Assembly (NCBI GenBank): GCA_963978905.1
Contig: OZ022257.1
Span: forward strand, 20,789,664 to 20,853,663
Source: Trichostrongylus colubriformis
Taxonomy: Eukaryota; Nematoda; Chromadorea; Rhabditida; Trichostrongylidae
DNA length: 64,000 bases
Direction: 5' to 3'
Below are positions 34,993-47,188 of this stretch, in pieces. The position numbers and the translations under genes are program-made. Each line of letters opens with the position of its first letter. Position 1 is the stretch's first letter. Under the pieces are notes generated by a model. The model was given only the letters and a program-made list of their open reading frames with translations, was not told the DNA's origin and searched no databases.

Positions 34993-37900
34993 CTATTTTC
35001 GACTTTCCTTATCTTTTATTGAGAGCTCTTCTATTCGTCTAGTTTCAGAGTCAGTGTCATCTGAAGAGACTCCGTTTTTGTTCTGATCAGGGACCGAGAT
35101 TGTTAAAGCATCTTGCGCTTCCCCTTCGGCCTCGAGGTCATCCGCTGATGAATTAGGCGTATACCGTTGCACGCTCACTCCAACTGCTGTCAGCACTTCA
35201 GAAAGCTTTCGAGAGTAGTCAAGATGGCCTTTCACCTGAAAAAGCGTCTTCTCCAAAGCTACTTCCTGGAATGAATGGTAAAGTACTTACTATATGACTA
35301 AGATTATAATTGAAAATCTTTCTCTTTTTGTGGACCACGGGGCCAGTTCCGGCAATGGTGAATTGTACGCTCATTGTACGATAAAGAAATCTGAAAGTCA
35401 GCAGGTTTTGCGTGAGATCGAGTGTCATCCTACAGAGAGCCAGCTGTACCGTAACAGCCAATCAGTCTCGCAGTAACCATTGATGAGCCTTCCACCGACG
35501 ACCGTACATATCTGTTCCCACTGTTTTGGTGAGGCAGAAACTGGTGCGCCGAGCAGAATTACGTCTTCAATTATACCTAGAAGGCATAAGAACATTTAGT
35601 GGTCGTTCGAAAACGTCCCTGGTGAAATGGGGTGTGTGCACTCATGACGGATAATCGGTTCGCGGCGTCGCAATCGCGGCGCCATCAGTACGGCATGCCG
35701 AATCGATTGCCCAGGGGAGCCCGACGGAGCGTGTCTGCGTCACCTCTGCACTTCCACCCATGCCACACTGCCTCGCTTGAAAGCTGCTATGCCCTGCTAC
35801 TGGTACTCGCACCCGCCAAGGCCACGCCATTTTCCGTCGTAAGAGCACACACCCGATGAAATGGCCAACCTGCCGATTCTGATCGCTTGCTCATCGCTAG
35901 CAGGCAGTGGTAAATAACACGCGCGCCAAGCGAGAATCCAATCAGTGATATTGGTCGTTTGCCATGTGATCGGCTTAGAAGCAATTCTGCCAGGTGTTCT
36001 CCAACCTGAATGTATCTTTATTTTTGGAAGGCTGAAAGACATCAGGAGCCATAAATTGACTGTTCGGGGAGATAGTTTTTGGTAAACCCTAGAGGTAATT
36101 GAGGAGAGGTAAGTGGAGCTATTCGCAATGAAAGTGCGCCTAAGCTCTTGGCAACGCACTAAGCCGGACACGAAGGTACTCGTGTCCGGGCCCCCATAAG
36201 CGAACGCACCACTAACTGCTTATGAGCGCAACATGTTTCAGATCCGCGTGATTTCAATCGATACTTTTTGATGCATCACGCCGAAGCAGCTCATTGGCGA
36301 GAACCCTTGTGCGCCATCAGAGTTAATTGCTGTTTTTTTTGCCATTTTATTCAGCCATTTATTCTGCCGCGTTGCTTAGCACCTCTACTGTTGTTGATGG
36401 TAGAGAATCGAGTCGTAGGTCTCACTGTTTCTGAATAGATGATCTGAACAACTAATTGATAACCTCCGCTGATCTGGCCACGCAAACATTCCACGGGTTA
36501 TCGAGAACAGAAGCAGCGGAAAGAATTGTTACAGGCCATGCTATCGCAGACACCAAACCTAAACAAAGCAGCCAATTGTGATTATAAAAGGAATAGTGCA
36601 GAATGTGATAGAATAGGTAAAGAATATATTATTATAAAGTGGCAAATGGTTCGTTTCGCCTCCGACTCAGACGAACCATTGTATGCTGCCAGCCTTCGAG
36701 GCTCTTCAGTGAGTAAGGCTGGCAGCATCAAGAGAATGTGTAAGAGTGTGGTGAAATTAAGTGAAAAAAGGGGGTATTGATAGCTTATGTATTACTATAA
36801 CGAAAACAAAGAAGGAATGTTAAAAACTTAGAGCATAAAATGTTAATTGTACAAAAGAGAGGGAAGTGTAGGAATAATACTGTTCCCGAAGCAAAGTGGG
36901 TCTGCATATGATAGTAAGAGTAAAGGTACGCAGCGTAATTAGAGCGCATATGTATATCCGTTAGCATCCAAGTATTTGATATAGTAAAAAGTGTTGTGAA
37001 ACTATGTATAGAATACCACCAGTTGGCCATGCTCTAATGCAAGCTTTAATTGTTATGCAACCACTAAGAGTGCTAGACTGTACAGCCTACAAGAGTGAAA
37101 GCGTAATAAGTAGAGTGAATAAGTGGAATAGCGTAATAGAGTTGATAATTAACTGGCTGTCAGGGGATAATATAAGCAGTACTGCGCAGCTAATCCAATC
37201 CGTATGAGCGTTACCTCGCAGTGCACTTGAATAAGGAGTAGTATAAATTGTACATTGGCAACACCAAAATCCCTAACTATGTGCTATTTGGCCATAGAAA
37301 CGCTTAGTGAGCTATTAAGTATATTACTCACTAACTTGGAGATTTTCCGTGTATTGTCAGTAAGTCCAAACTTGTAGCTAATGAACTTATTTTTCATAAT
37401 GCACTTCATGATATGGGAGGTTATGAATTCCAAATTGTATCCATTGTCTATCAAGAGTGCTACCATACTCCTTATCTTGATGGTATATGTATCAAATGAA
37501 GTACATGTGTTGGCTATCCGTAGTGCTTCTGTGTATATAACAGCCCCTTTATTTTTTATGGATATGTTACTTTCACTATGTGGAAATCTGTTGACTTTGA
37601 AATTGAAGCCATCAGTTTTGTTATATAGCCACGTATGAATTCTACCATTGCTAACTACTAATGTTAAGTCTAGATAGTTGGTATAATACTCGGAAGTGTG
37701 AGTACTTTTTAGTTCCAGCTTGTTATCATAAACAGTTCTAAGAATTCTTTCTATTTCTAATTCATCAAGATTGTGAATAAGAAGTAAATCATCCATATAT
37801 CTGAATGGTATGAATGTTTTTTCAGTCTGTGATTTTATGGTCTTAGCGTAATTAAATTCCAAAACTGACAAAGTAAGATCAGCTAATAACGGACTGAAAT

Positions 37901-40900
37901 TACCACCCTGTGGTACCCCTTCTTTTTGCTTGAAAATATTGTTTCCGAAAAGACAGTAACTGTTATTTAACAGATAGTCAGTTAAATAGAGTAAATCTTC
38001 TTTTTTGTAGTATCTATATTTATTTCGTTGTTCTCTGCCTTCACTGTAAAAAACATTGAAACCATTAGTAGCAATGAAGGCTTTGTTAGAATTTTTGAAA
38101 CATATATTTAACAGCATTTTCATACTTTGCATTATATGGTTATGCTTCAAGTTAGTAAACATATCCGTAAAGTCTGCTGTATAAACTTTAATATTTTCAC
38201 ATCTAATGCTACTGAGATCTTGGCTAATATTAATATTAACTATGGACCAGTAAGTTTTAATGGTCCTACTCCGATCTTCCGTTGCTTTTGTATAGTTTTT
38301 GAAATGATTTTTTATATAAGTAAAAATGACATGTAATTCTTTAGCTAACGGTTTAATGCTACTGTTATGCGCTCCTGTGATGAACCTGAACTTTGTGGGG
38401 TTTTTATGAAGTTTGGGAAGCGCATATATGTAAGGTAAATCAGCTGTATTATCGAAAGATAGCTGGTTAGCCTGACAGAAAGACTTATGTTTATTTATGA
38501 TGTATTCTTTACTTTGTTCCTCTATCAATTCATATGTATTTTTGGATTTTGTATAGTTCAGATTTCTTCTACTTGGTTCATAATGTAAGCCCATTCCTTC
38601 CATCAGTGTTAATAAGTAATGTTTTTTACAAATGATGCCATAGTTGTTACTTGCTTTATCCAAAGGACAAAAAATAAACATGCTGCTATATTTCTTGATC
38701 TGTTCTTTCATAATGTATTCACCTTTACTATTCATATTGTCAAGTGTTAGTAATGGTTTAATTTTGTTGTGATAACTATTATTAATATATCTCATTATAG
38801 TTCTTATCTGCTCTTGGTTTAATTTATACCTTTGAATGAAGTATTTAACAATTTGACTGGTTAAATCCTCATATATTTCTTTAACTTCTTTTCTACTGAC
38901 TCCTTGGTCCAATCTGTATTTGGTGCCCTTACTCAGTAATTCTCTAAATGTCTTTTCTTCTATAATACTAAGGTCACCTGTAATTATGTGTCCATGGTGA
39001 TCATCCTTAAATTTTTTATATTTTTCTTCTTGACAAATGCAAGTCCTACTTAATGTATTTACAATTTCTTTTTTGTCCAGACTTTTCAATAAGTGGTTGT
39101 AATTAAATATCTTGCTGGATAACGTGTTTTCGTACTTAAATAAAATTCTTATAGGTACATATTCCTTATTGTTATTATTTTTACTGATTATTTCCCTAAT
39201 GTATGATGAATTAAATATCTTATTGAAGGATAGTTTGTCAAAAACCCTATTTTTATAATTCAATGTGATGTTATAAAAATTGATGGTTTCTTTTTTGTGT
39301 TCTATATATGTATTAAAATGAAAGTGGGCCAGTAAACTGAACACTAACAACCTATTTTTATTAGTAACTCCTGTTAGGAAGTCTTCTTCAGTAGAGAGTT
39401 TGATTATCTTATGCAAGAGGTTGTAGCAAACAGCGATCACCTGCCAGAACCGTTTCCATGAGAGTTTGCTGTATGGCGACAGAAACAGCGAAACTCATAA
39501 TGTAGTCCATTGCCTTTCCCAATTCCATAAGGTATTTGCTTTCATAGCGAAGTGTGTACTGCTCACGTGCCATGCTCAGGTGCCTCCACTGATGTACAAA
39601 CGCTTCTTCACACGACTGAAGTATCAAAGTTCATTAATCAGTACTATACACCCTCAAAGGAATAGTGCACAGAAAAATGACTTTCTCTGTTACCCAAATA
39701 TTTATGCTGGATTTGCTTACGTGTAGGACTGTTCACGTAACTTGGAGTCTGTTGAGATAATCCGGGACCTCGGCGGACGACGGGGCGGGGCATCCACTCG
39801 GTGGCCCCATCCCGTCGTTTGCCACTTGAGAAGCTGTAACTTAAGAGAGTCCTAACCTTTTCGCGTCAAACTTTGCATGCGTCCCTTGTCAAGCAAGTAC
39901 AGCATAAGTATGTGAGTAACAGAGAAACAAATTTTTCTGTGCACCTTCCTTTGGGTGCATGAAGGGTCTCTACCGTATCTTCCTCGATCCATCCAGAAAC
40001 AACCAGAGCACAGTGCAAGCTCATTCCATCAGACAGGGTTTCCACTGAGAACTCTTCAATAGCTCCCACCCGTTTACTCATCTGGAAATAATTGGATCAG
40101 AAATGAAATAGAATTTCCTTCAGACTTTCTCACTTTGTAACCAGCAAGACCTGCTCCAGCTACTCCAAAAGTGGTTCCAAGAACAGCTGCACCTGCAGTG
40201 GTGGCCAAGCCAGCGGCACCAGAGCCGATCAGCATACCCGCCGCAGATGCGACAAGAGGAGCTGCCAAACCTCCTGTGAGACCTGAAGTACTGAATTAAG
40301 CATATACATTTGTTGCCACAAAAAGCAGTGATGTCTTCAAAGTAAATAAGAATTTGGGTCGACGTGGCAAAGGGGGAGCAAGCGTATTATGGCGCAACAT
40401 TCAGGAAGTGCGCAGCACACACACCAGACAGCAGGTTGCGCCATGCTCCTTTCATTACACATAGTTTACAGGGAATAACATCCTTGTGTCTCAAACTGAA
40501 TATTTTCTTTTTAAAATAGGAAATCGCTACTGCAAGCCAGAGATGGGTGATTTAGCCCAGGTTTGGGTAGGAGGAGGCATCTAAAATTCCTCTTCCAATT
40601 TCCATGAAGGTGAACGAAGTCGTTGCAGCGTTCATTGCGAGACGATGGGTGTGTGTGGTGCAGTACTACTTCAAGGCCGCGGTCGTTTCTTCCGGAGCCG
40701 GCGGCAGGGCGTGGCTGCGTATCTATGCGTCTCCACCTATACCACCCTGCCTCGCTGCGTGAGTCATCTCTGCACCCTCCCCCCCGTGCCCTTCTCCCTC
40801 GCTGCCTGTGAACGCAGCCACGCCCTGCCGGCGGTGAGTATGACCGCGGTCTGATCAGTCGCACTTCCCGTCTTATCCTTATTTACCCACGAACATTATT

Positions 40901-43900
40901 TCTCAAAACACACCATAAAAATGCATCTTACATGCCTCAGTGAAAGATAAAGCTCAGAATGGGATACCACTTGTGCTGCGCCATGCATTCTATATTCACC
41001 CAAAACCTCCAGGCTGTTCGCCATTCACCAGTTCTTACGTAATAGATTGTAGGCGTCCGCGATTCACTTACTTCTCAGAAAAAGACCCCATTTGAGATAG
41101 TAAATGTGCATCATGTGTGAAATTGCTCGATGGAAGGCCTCTGACTTGGTTCTCTAATCAGTACCTCTTTCTGACCTTCGAATCGTGATCCGTCTAGAAA
41201 GTATATTTATCTCCTTTTCGCTGCATTTACATTCTCGCTTCTGTGGCATAGATCAGTAGCGACGAATTATAAAAGAACTTGCTTTGTCTACAAAACGATA
41301 AGAAAGACACTGCGATTCAGCAACCTGTGCCAAATTCGCGTTCTACTAGACAACCAACTGGATTCGTTTCCTTGCGCGATAAGGTCAGCGTTGGCAACAT
41401 GCGAGAATGTGTACCCTTCTTCAGGATTATGCAGCGAAGCTATGCTGACGAGCTAAACTCGTCGAGCTGTTGGGTCCCAATGCGATTAAAAGTCAACTGT
41501 GTAAGGCTACCCTAGCATGACCATGTAATCGCGCTAAGACCAAATTCTAGCGGCGCGCATAGCTTTCACACATCGCTCGTCGAGGTCGAAATCCTGGCAT
41601 AAGGCCGCGATATACTTTTCGGTGCTGGTGGCAGAGTGTGGCTGAGTGTTTCTGTGTCTCCGAAAGAAATACGACCGGGTACGGGGAGACTGCCGAAATA
41701 CGACCGAGTACCTTGCAGGTCCCGTTGTGTATTGTAACGTGCACTAAGGGAAGCGACCGCCGGCTCCTCGCGTGACCTGGCCTAGATAGACCGTCCTGAT
41801 ACATAACCCAACTGTACAAGCAAAGAGGAGAATAGGCGAGTAGATGAAATGGTTGGTATTTGTGTTGGCTGACTGACTATTCACTGATTCACCCATTCGT
41901 GTGTGGGGGGAATCAACAAAACCAATATGCATCTAATTCTTTGCCTGTTCACTCAGTATGTAGTTATTCTTGTAGGTCTGATCGTCTATTCACCGAATCT
42001 TCAACTGCGATCAAAGCATTCTTCGAGTTGAAGCACCCGAACAAACATTTTCAAATAAGGGTAGCCCGAAATGGAAAGTGAAATTATTCTGGTAAACTGT
42101 CAATCGATTGAATGATGAGAAAGCGGTACCCAATTGCTCCCATTCGATCCTCACCCCACGCGCTCCGTTGAGAATTCCTTGACACTTAGGATTTGAGTTC
42201 GACTGTTATCGTGAGGAGAATTCAAATAGTTTTACCAATGAGTGCTCCTCCAACGCCTCCGGCGGCACCAACTAGGAGAAATCGTTTGATTTTCTTGTTC
42301 CGCTGCACTTTTTCACGAGCCATCTTTGAATGCCTAAAATGCGGATTTGCAGCGAAGAACAACAACTGTGCGTTCTGGTGTGTGTAACCTTAAGACAGAA
42401 TTTCTGGCTTGCAACGTGCATGCAACGCTTTGTGGCATGCAACGTGCAAGTAGGGATGCGGGTCTTGAAGAGTGGTATGGTTGGGTCTTAAAGCAACTAT
42501 CATATTCTTCGCGTAAAATGAAGCGTGGGACGCGACAATCGTCATGGGGTCCAACTATGTACGGCGTCCCTATTTCGCACCAATAGCGTCACATGATGCA
42601 CGCCGCGCAGCTAAGTGTGGACGTATGGGTGCACGCCCTGCGATCCTCTGTTGTGTGGCGTTAGGACAGGAAGATTGCGTCCGCCATGCGAAGCCATGGG
42701 TGCGAGCCAAGGGCGCTGTATAGAACGGGTCCTAAAGCTATTACGGTATGTTACGTACGTCTAATTATGGGTGTAGTTGCCTTAGTACAGTACTTATACG
42801 GCCCCACGCACGAGTGTTCCGTCCCATGTGACACACACACACACTTTCACTTATGGCAAGAGACATCACGATACACTACATTTTAACTCACGATTGTCGG
42901 CCTTCTCTGAAATCTTGACAGTTTCGAAAGAATTCAGTAATTAGTAGGAAACAAAGAATAACAGCCATCACTCACTTTGTTTCCACAAAGACCTCCTCGA
43001 TAATTGTACCGGCTAACGAGTCCTCCACCTGGAAGATTCAATCAAATTTAGAAACTAATTTGTACAACCTAGGAAGCAAACCAACTGACATCTTCAAACT
43101 CTTCCCAAACGACACCCAATAATGTGGCAAGATGCCTAAGTAGAACCCGATATCTAGAGTCGTAACTTCCTGAAATGTTTCTTTTCCAGATGCTCCCGAG
43201 CAAATTGAACTCTTTACCGACCTGAATTCACGAATGCCAGCAGTAAACTTCCAAGTACAGTAATCGTTCCATTTTCTTGGATTAAAGGGTCGGCTTTTAT
43301 AGTGGATATCAAGGCAGCGATGTCAGGTATGCTCTCTTCTCCCTAAATCATTATTCGTCTTCAGTCTTTGTTTAAATGCATAACTTTTGATGAGAGCAAA
43401 GAGAGAAACGAAACGAACCTCTAAATGTGTTTTGATTGTGCGTGTGACTTTCTCCGGAAGTTGCAAATCAGAACTGATTATTTCGTAGGCTAACTTTGAA
43501 AAAAATCTGAAATTGAGAGTCGCATGACTACATACACACTGTCGAAAGAATCATTTGTGCTGCCAAGAATCATACTAGCAGTTAGGCAATTTTGTGCAAA
43601 TTTAGCGCAGTGTTCAACTGCTTCACAACTATGATCAAGCGCCAATCGAGGACTCTCCTGCAAAAGGAGGTTGCATTTGGTAGTTGTTTGGGTGCTTAGG
43701 GTAGTGAGAGCATGAACTTAATCCTAATTTTCTACCTGGCGATATCCACAGGCAGATTACGGACCTTACTTCCCAATAATCCTATCGACAATAATCGACT
43801 GACCGAGTCACAGGAGGTGTTTATGAATTGCTAAGTCCCTTAGTGCGCGGCCAATTCATAGACGCGATCAGCAAGGGGTTGGTGCGCGCGGCTACCCATT

Positions 43901-46900
43901 TCGAATGTCCTGTTGCGTACGCGTTTAACTTCATTTCACCAGATGAAGCAAGCCACAAAAAAAGGTTTTCTGAAGAGATTTCTTAACAAATTCTGTTTGG
44001 AAGGAAGAGAAAGGATAAAAAAGGAAAGAAAGGAAGGGAAAGAAAAATTTCAATGTGCACATCACGACAAGAAACGCGCTCAGATCGCAAACTAGCAGCC
44101 GCCGAAGGACTCAAATGATGTTTCAAGGTGACCTGAAGGGATGAGCGGTACAAAAGAACCAAATTTTCTTGGAATCGTGCCCAAAAGCATTAGCAACTAG
44201 TAATACTAATAAGTAAACGTAGTATAGCACTTGTTCACATTAATCAGCATATGATATTATTGGGAACCATGGATGCAGGCCTGCTTGAAAGGCAGTACTT
44301 GGTCACAAACTGCCCCAACAAATATCGGCACAGAAATCCATACATTATTTTTCACCTTTTTTCGAAACTCGCCTTTATCATTAAAATGCAGCACAGGAGG
44401 AAGTCGAAAACTTACCATGGATGACTTGACCGTGTTTAAACTAGACCCAGAAACCTCACTTAAGTGCGAAGGGAGAAGGTCGAACTGCGCAGATCTCGCC
44501 CCTTTCACAAGTCCCGCCCAGTGACGAAAGTCATTGCCTAGCAAGGGTGGTTTGCATTTCAATTAGATCACATTCGGCTGAGTTCTTGCGAAGGAATAGA
44601 GTAAAGGGTTAAATTAGAGTCATTGAGAGCTCATAACGTACATGGTGCTTGGATCCGTGTCATCCCAAAAATCAAGATGAAGAACTGAAGCGATGAGATC
44701 GGCAGTAGCGAAACGAGTCGCAGGTTCCAATGTCGTGGTGGCCACTGTCGAGAACACGCGGTGTGGTGATGTGTCTGAATGCACCATTGGAAGTGGTTAC
44801 TGCACTGTCAAGTTCAAAAAAAAAGGCTACAAAACCGTCACTTTTGTAGCATGTGTTGAAATTGGTGGAAAAGTGAAGCTACGGATTTATACGCGGGCAG
44901 AAATGAAAAGATCTAATGTGAATACACCTCACTACAATTCACGGTGGCTAGCGATTTTTTTGCAGTCCAAAGTGAAAAGACGGAGGGAGCCTTGCACCAA
45001 AATCTATGCTGGGTAAAGACCCAGTCACCTGGGCTTTTTTTTAAAAGGTACATAAATATTACTGCCAACCAGTGCAGCAGTTGGTCAATCTATTTCAACT
45101 GTTCATGTTAAATGTGAAAACCGGAATATCGATCGGCTCTCACGGGATGTATAATACCATGGATAATCCCATTTCAGGATCACTCAATCATAACATGGTT
45201 CTCGTCTAGTTTTGGTCCAACCATAACCTCTCCGTATCTCTGCATGTCCAGTGCTATATTTCAAGTCTTTCTGAGAAGTTTGATAGTAAAGGCTCTGAGC
45301 ACACATGTCCTAATTGGAATTCAGTACATGGACAGTAAACATAGGGTAGTCCCACCAGGCTGACTAATATGTAAAGGACTATTGAGATCTACAATGTACA
45401 CAGGGCGTGCTAAAAAAGGTAGTTTTTTTCTTCCATTTCAACCCACACCAGTCGAACATCAGCAAATTCTGACGATATATTGGGTAGTCTAAAAAGTCTT
45501 TTCGTATTTTTATACCGCTTTTTCCCTCCAAACTGCTTTCCAGCAATCTCTTCTGTACATACACATGTAGTACAAGTCCACACGCATCTATAGGTATTAT
45601 TGTCTTCCATCTCCCGGATAACCTTTTTCGGCAAAATAAACATATCAAAGGACAACCTCATTTTCAATACAAATTTTTTTTTGATTGGCGTTAGACAGGG
45701 GAAGGAAAGGGTGATAATCCGATAGAGCAAGATCAGGGCTATAAGGTGGATGGGGCAGCAATCTTTATCCAAGCTCGAGAATTTTTTGGCGAGGCAATTT
45801 TTTTGGCAAGCCTTCCCACTATTCAAAAAGTGCCATTCAAAGAAAAATTTTTGTATTGAAAATGAGGTTCTTTGATATGTTTATTTTGCTGGAAAAGGTT
45901 ATCCGAGAGATGGGAGACAATAATACCTAAAGATACATGTAGATTGTACTACATGTGTATGTACAGAAGAGATTGCTGGAAAGCAGTTCGGAGGGTAAAA
46001 ACGGTATTTAAAAATACGAAAAAACTTTGTAAACTACCCAATATTTCGAGCCCCAAAGTCGAGAGCACACCTCATAAAAGGATAAAAAAGAAAAGTAGAG
46101 CACACCTCATACTATCACTAAACTCCGTAACAGCCTTCTGCACGAGCAGGACGGAGGATCGGGAGCTTCTTCTGTTTGAACATAATGTGTCATCCCTACT
46201 CGGCAAAATCCGTGGTTTCGCCACCCTCGTTCACAACCTTGCTGAAGTCCCTTCACTGTGGGTACCTGGGCAGATTCTTATTGGGTGGTATTTTTGAGCA
46301 TACTACTTCTACTGGGTTCATAACGCCCTTCGTTTCTAAAAACCAAAACGTGCCATTACAACTGAAACCCCTACGGAGATGGTGAGCCATGAAAATGACA
46401 CTTCGGAACATAGCAGCGTTGTCCAAGCAGCGAGAGCTCTGTGACTTCATGAACCGACGGGTCAGTCCTAAATAGCTTCCCACGAGAGAACTCTCACGAA
46501 AAGTGGCTCCGCTGTTTTAGACAGACCTTAATGCCGCAGGTGCTCTATAACCCAACTATGCTGACTGAAGGCTCCCTATTTTTGTGAAGGTGAAAGTAGC
46601 GAGCCACAGCTTGTTCCTGCTTTCAGAGAAACATTTTAGGAATATTTTGCTTTAATACTTCCATCTCTTTCATTACCCTCTGTTTTGTATACTTACACTT
46701 GTTAGTGGAAGTGAGCCGCGAACAAAATTACTTTTTTTGGCATCCCCCTGTACATAAAACCACTTACGCATACTCACGATTACGAACGATGAGGATGATA
46801 TTCAAAAACGATGTAAAAGTTACCTGATGAAAGACTATTAGCAGATGATGTTCTTGCAGGGAATCCACGTATTCCCGGTGTAGGAGACGCGTTCAGGGAT

Positions 46901-46914
46901 TCTGGCGTGCCCAT
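34993..46914 (-). CDS. TMCO4: TMCO4 homologue (DUF726, alpha/beta-hydrolase-like membrane protein)
   Basis: Sixteen exons, listed 5' to 3': 46824-46914, 44416-44537, 43536-43657, 43419-43506, 43222-43342, 43090-43169, 42976-43028, 42236-42333, 40134-40282, 39974-40081, 39441-39615, 36464-36558, 35870-36005, 35450-35576, 35291-35390, 34993-35235. They join in phase into about 635 aa, close to human TMCO4. Landmarks: a Gly/Ala-rich membrane region (VGAAGGVGGALIG, ASAAGMLIGSGAAG), KRVGAIEEF, SVLDNPWNVC, the nucleophile elbow ISLIGFSLGARVIYH (GxSxG), DVILLGAPV, GGRLINGY, KGHLDYSRKL, then an acidic tail. Biochemical function is not established for the family. The exon 3-4 junction is unsure: the best sites give a 29-nt intron, and 43576/43489 is an alternative that gives 86 nt. 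Introns hold several transposons, including a reverse-transcriptase element. Confidence 0.92.
36164..36189. repeat. Perfect 10-bp-stem hairpin in TMCO4 intron
   Basis: ccggacacga, 6 nt, tcgtgtccgg, followed by GC-rich ggccccc. No function inferred. Confidence 0.6.
36645..36728 (-). ncRNA. Paired hairpins near the 3' end of the RT element
   Basis: Hairpin one is aatggttcgt/acgaaccatt (10 bp, 16-nt loop, 36645-36680). Hairpin two is atgctgccagcctt/aaggctggcagcat (14 bp, 36683-36728). In the sense of the RT the larger hairpin comes first. The same pair, with a different second stem, occurs at 48421-48477. This suggests a selected RNA structure, perhaps recognised by the RT. The loop (CTGA...GAAAC) recalls hammerhead boxes but lacks the required central GA. 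Confidence 0.6.
37284..39400 (-). CDS. Reverse transcriptase ORF, uninterrupted, 5' end missing
   Basis: The open frame runs back to 39440 (718 codons) with no stop. The part within the element is about 705 aa; numbers below count from 39440. A DKASNNYGIICKKHY segment (about 261-275) and YALPKLHKNPTKFRFITG (339-356) match the early RT motifs of Penelope-related enzymes. Motif A is VYTADFTDMFTN with Asp 423, motif B EGVPQGGNFSPLLADL (507-522), and motif C RYMDDLLLI with Asp 550-551. The C-terminal part (LYNKTDGFNFKVNRFPHSES) recalls RT proteins common in cnidarian and mollusc genomes; that is from memory. All catalytic residues are kept. There is no GIY-YIG domain, and the first in-frame ATG is near residue 216. 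AT-rich codon use differs from the host genes. Confidence 0.85.
39665..39944. mobile_element. MITE family H, complete copy in TMCO4 intron
   Basis: gtgcacagaaaaatgacttt at the left is inverted at the right (acaaatttttctgtgcac), and both ends continue into ctctgttac/gtaacagag. The 280-bp element has a GC-rich hairpin core (gacgacggggcggggc). Without it the intron would be about 78 nt. Confidence 0.8.
40675..40851. mobile_element. Harbinger-like MITE (family B) copy in TMCO4 intron
   Basis: ggccgcggtcgt at the left and gtatgaccgcggtc at the right are inverted termini. Inside, ggcagggcgtggctgcgt is inverted as aacgcagccacgccctgccg. The flanks are CAA and TGA, roughly the TNA target of the family. 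Confidence 0.7.
41409..41700. mobile_element. MITE family E copy interrupted by a family B MITE
   Basis: gtgtacccttcttcaggatt through cgaaatcctggcataa (41409-41602) is a diverged family E copy. At 41603 a family B terminus (ggccgcgatatactttt) begins, following TAA. This is the same site inside family E as in the copy at 57462-57936. The right end of the composite is not clear. Confidence 0.5.
44693..45016 (+). pseudogene. Possible Tc1/mariner transposase fragment
   Basis: A 107-aa frame with YKTVTFVACVEIGGKVKLRI followed by VNTPHYNS loosely recalls the central catalytic region of Tc1/mariner transposases (VMVWG...SGKG.L followed by VN..YY). It lies antisense in TMCO4 intron 1 next to element T2. 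Similarity is weak and no TIR was found. It may be chance. Confidence 0.25.
45399..46750. mobile_element. Tc1/mariner-type element T2 with nested mariner foldback
   Basis: TA-cacagggcgtgctaaaaaagg at the left and tttttggcatccccctg-TA at the right match T1 (33892-34556). The alignment is broken at 45480-46041 by a younger insertion. T1 gives the uninterrupted order (cagcaaattct then gagcacac). It sits in TMCO4 intron 1. Confidence 0.8.
45480..46041. mobile_element. Mariner-derived foldback M1, nested in T2
   Basis: TA-ttgggtagtctaaaaagtc at the left and gtaaactacccaa-TA at the right. The two halves are inverted copies of a mariner 3' region (caatctcttctgtacatac, ggagatggaagacaataat). The left arm runs through the HPPYSPD-coding stretch in inverse orientation. 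About 562 bp. Confidence 0.85.
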
Positions 46915-47188
46915 CTTGAAATGCTGCTCATCATTCGCAAAGCCGACGAGTCAGGCAAACGAATTAACCAACAACGGCAACACAGGATTAGTCTAACATG
47001 AGAGCAACATGAGAAATTCTTACCAGACCTGTTCATATCGAAGCGAAAGAAAAAATGACGTGCGATATCAATGCGCCACATTCTATGCGTGTGAATATGA
47101 GATAGCTCAAAAAGGCTCTGCGAGATTGCGAAAATCATGTCCTTCCTTGTATGCATACGTGTTCCCGCCCTCCGTCGGATTCATTATA

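Larger units (their letters stand above)
36586..39400 (-). mobile_element. AT-rich reverse-transcriptase element inserted in a TMCO4 intron
   Basis: Between TMCO4 exons 11 and 12 lies about 2.8 kb that is markedly more AT-rich than its surroundings and carries a long RT frame. It is bounded by a direct repeat of TGATTAT (36579-36585 and 39401-39407). Removing it with one repeat leaves a 60-nt intron (gtgatcgctg...tgtttag), the size of its neighbours. I therefore call this a retroelement insertion with a 7-bp target duplication. The 5' end falls inside the reading frame with no ATG, so 5' truncation is likely. A pair of hairpins lies near the 3' end (36645-36728). No endonuclease domain is visible. 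Confidence 0.75.

Noticed and set aside
35266..35290. 25-nt intron before the last TMCO4 exon
   Set aside because: A later acceptor (gctttttcag before GTGAAAGG) gives a normal 55-nt intron and better agreement with the TMCO4 family (HLDY segment).
36645..36680. Hammerhead ribozyme in the RT-element hairpin
   Set aside because: CTGA and GAAAC are there, but the obligatory GA after CTGAN is missing in both copies.
36587..39670. aaaggaatagtgca at 36587 and 39656 as target duplication of the RT element
   Set aside because: It would place TMCO4 exon 11 inside the element. TGATTAT gives a consistent 60-nt intron instead.
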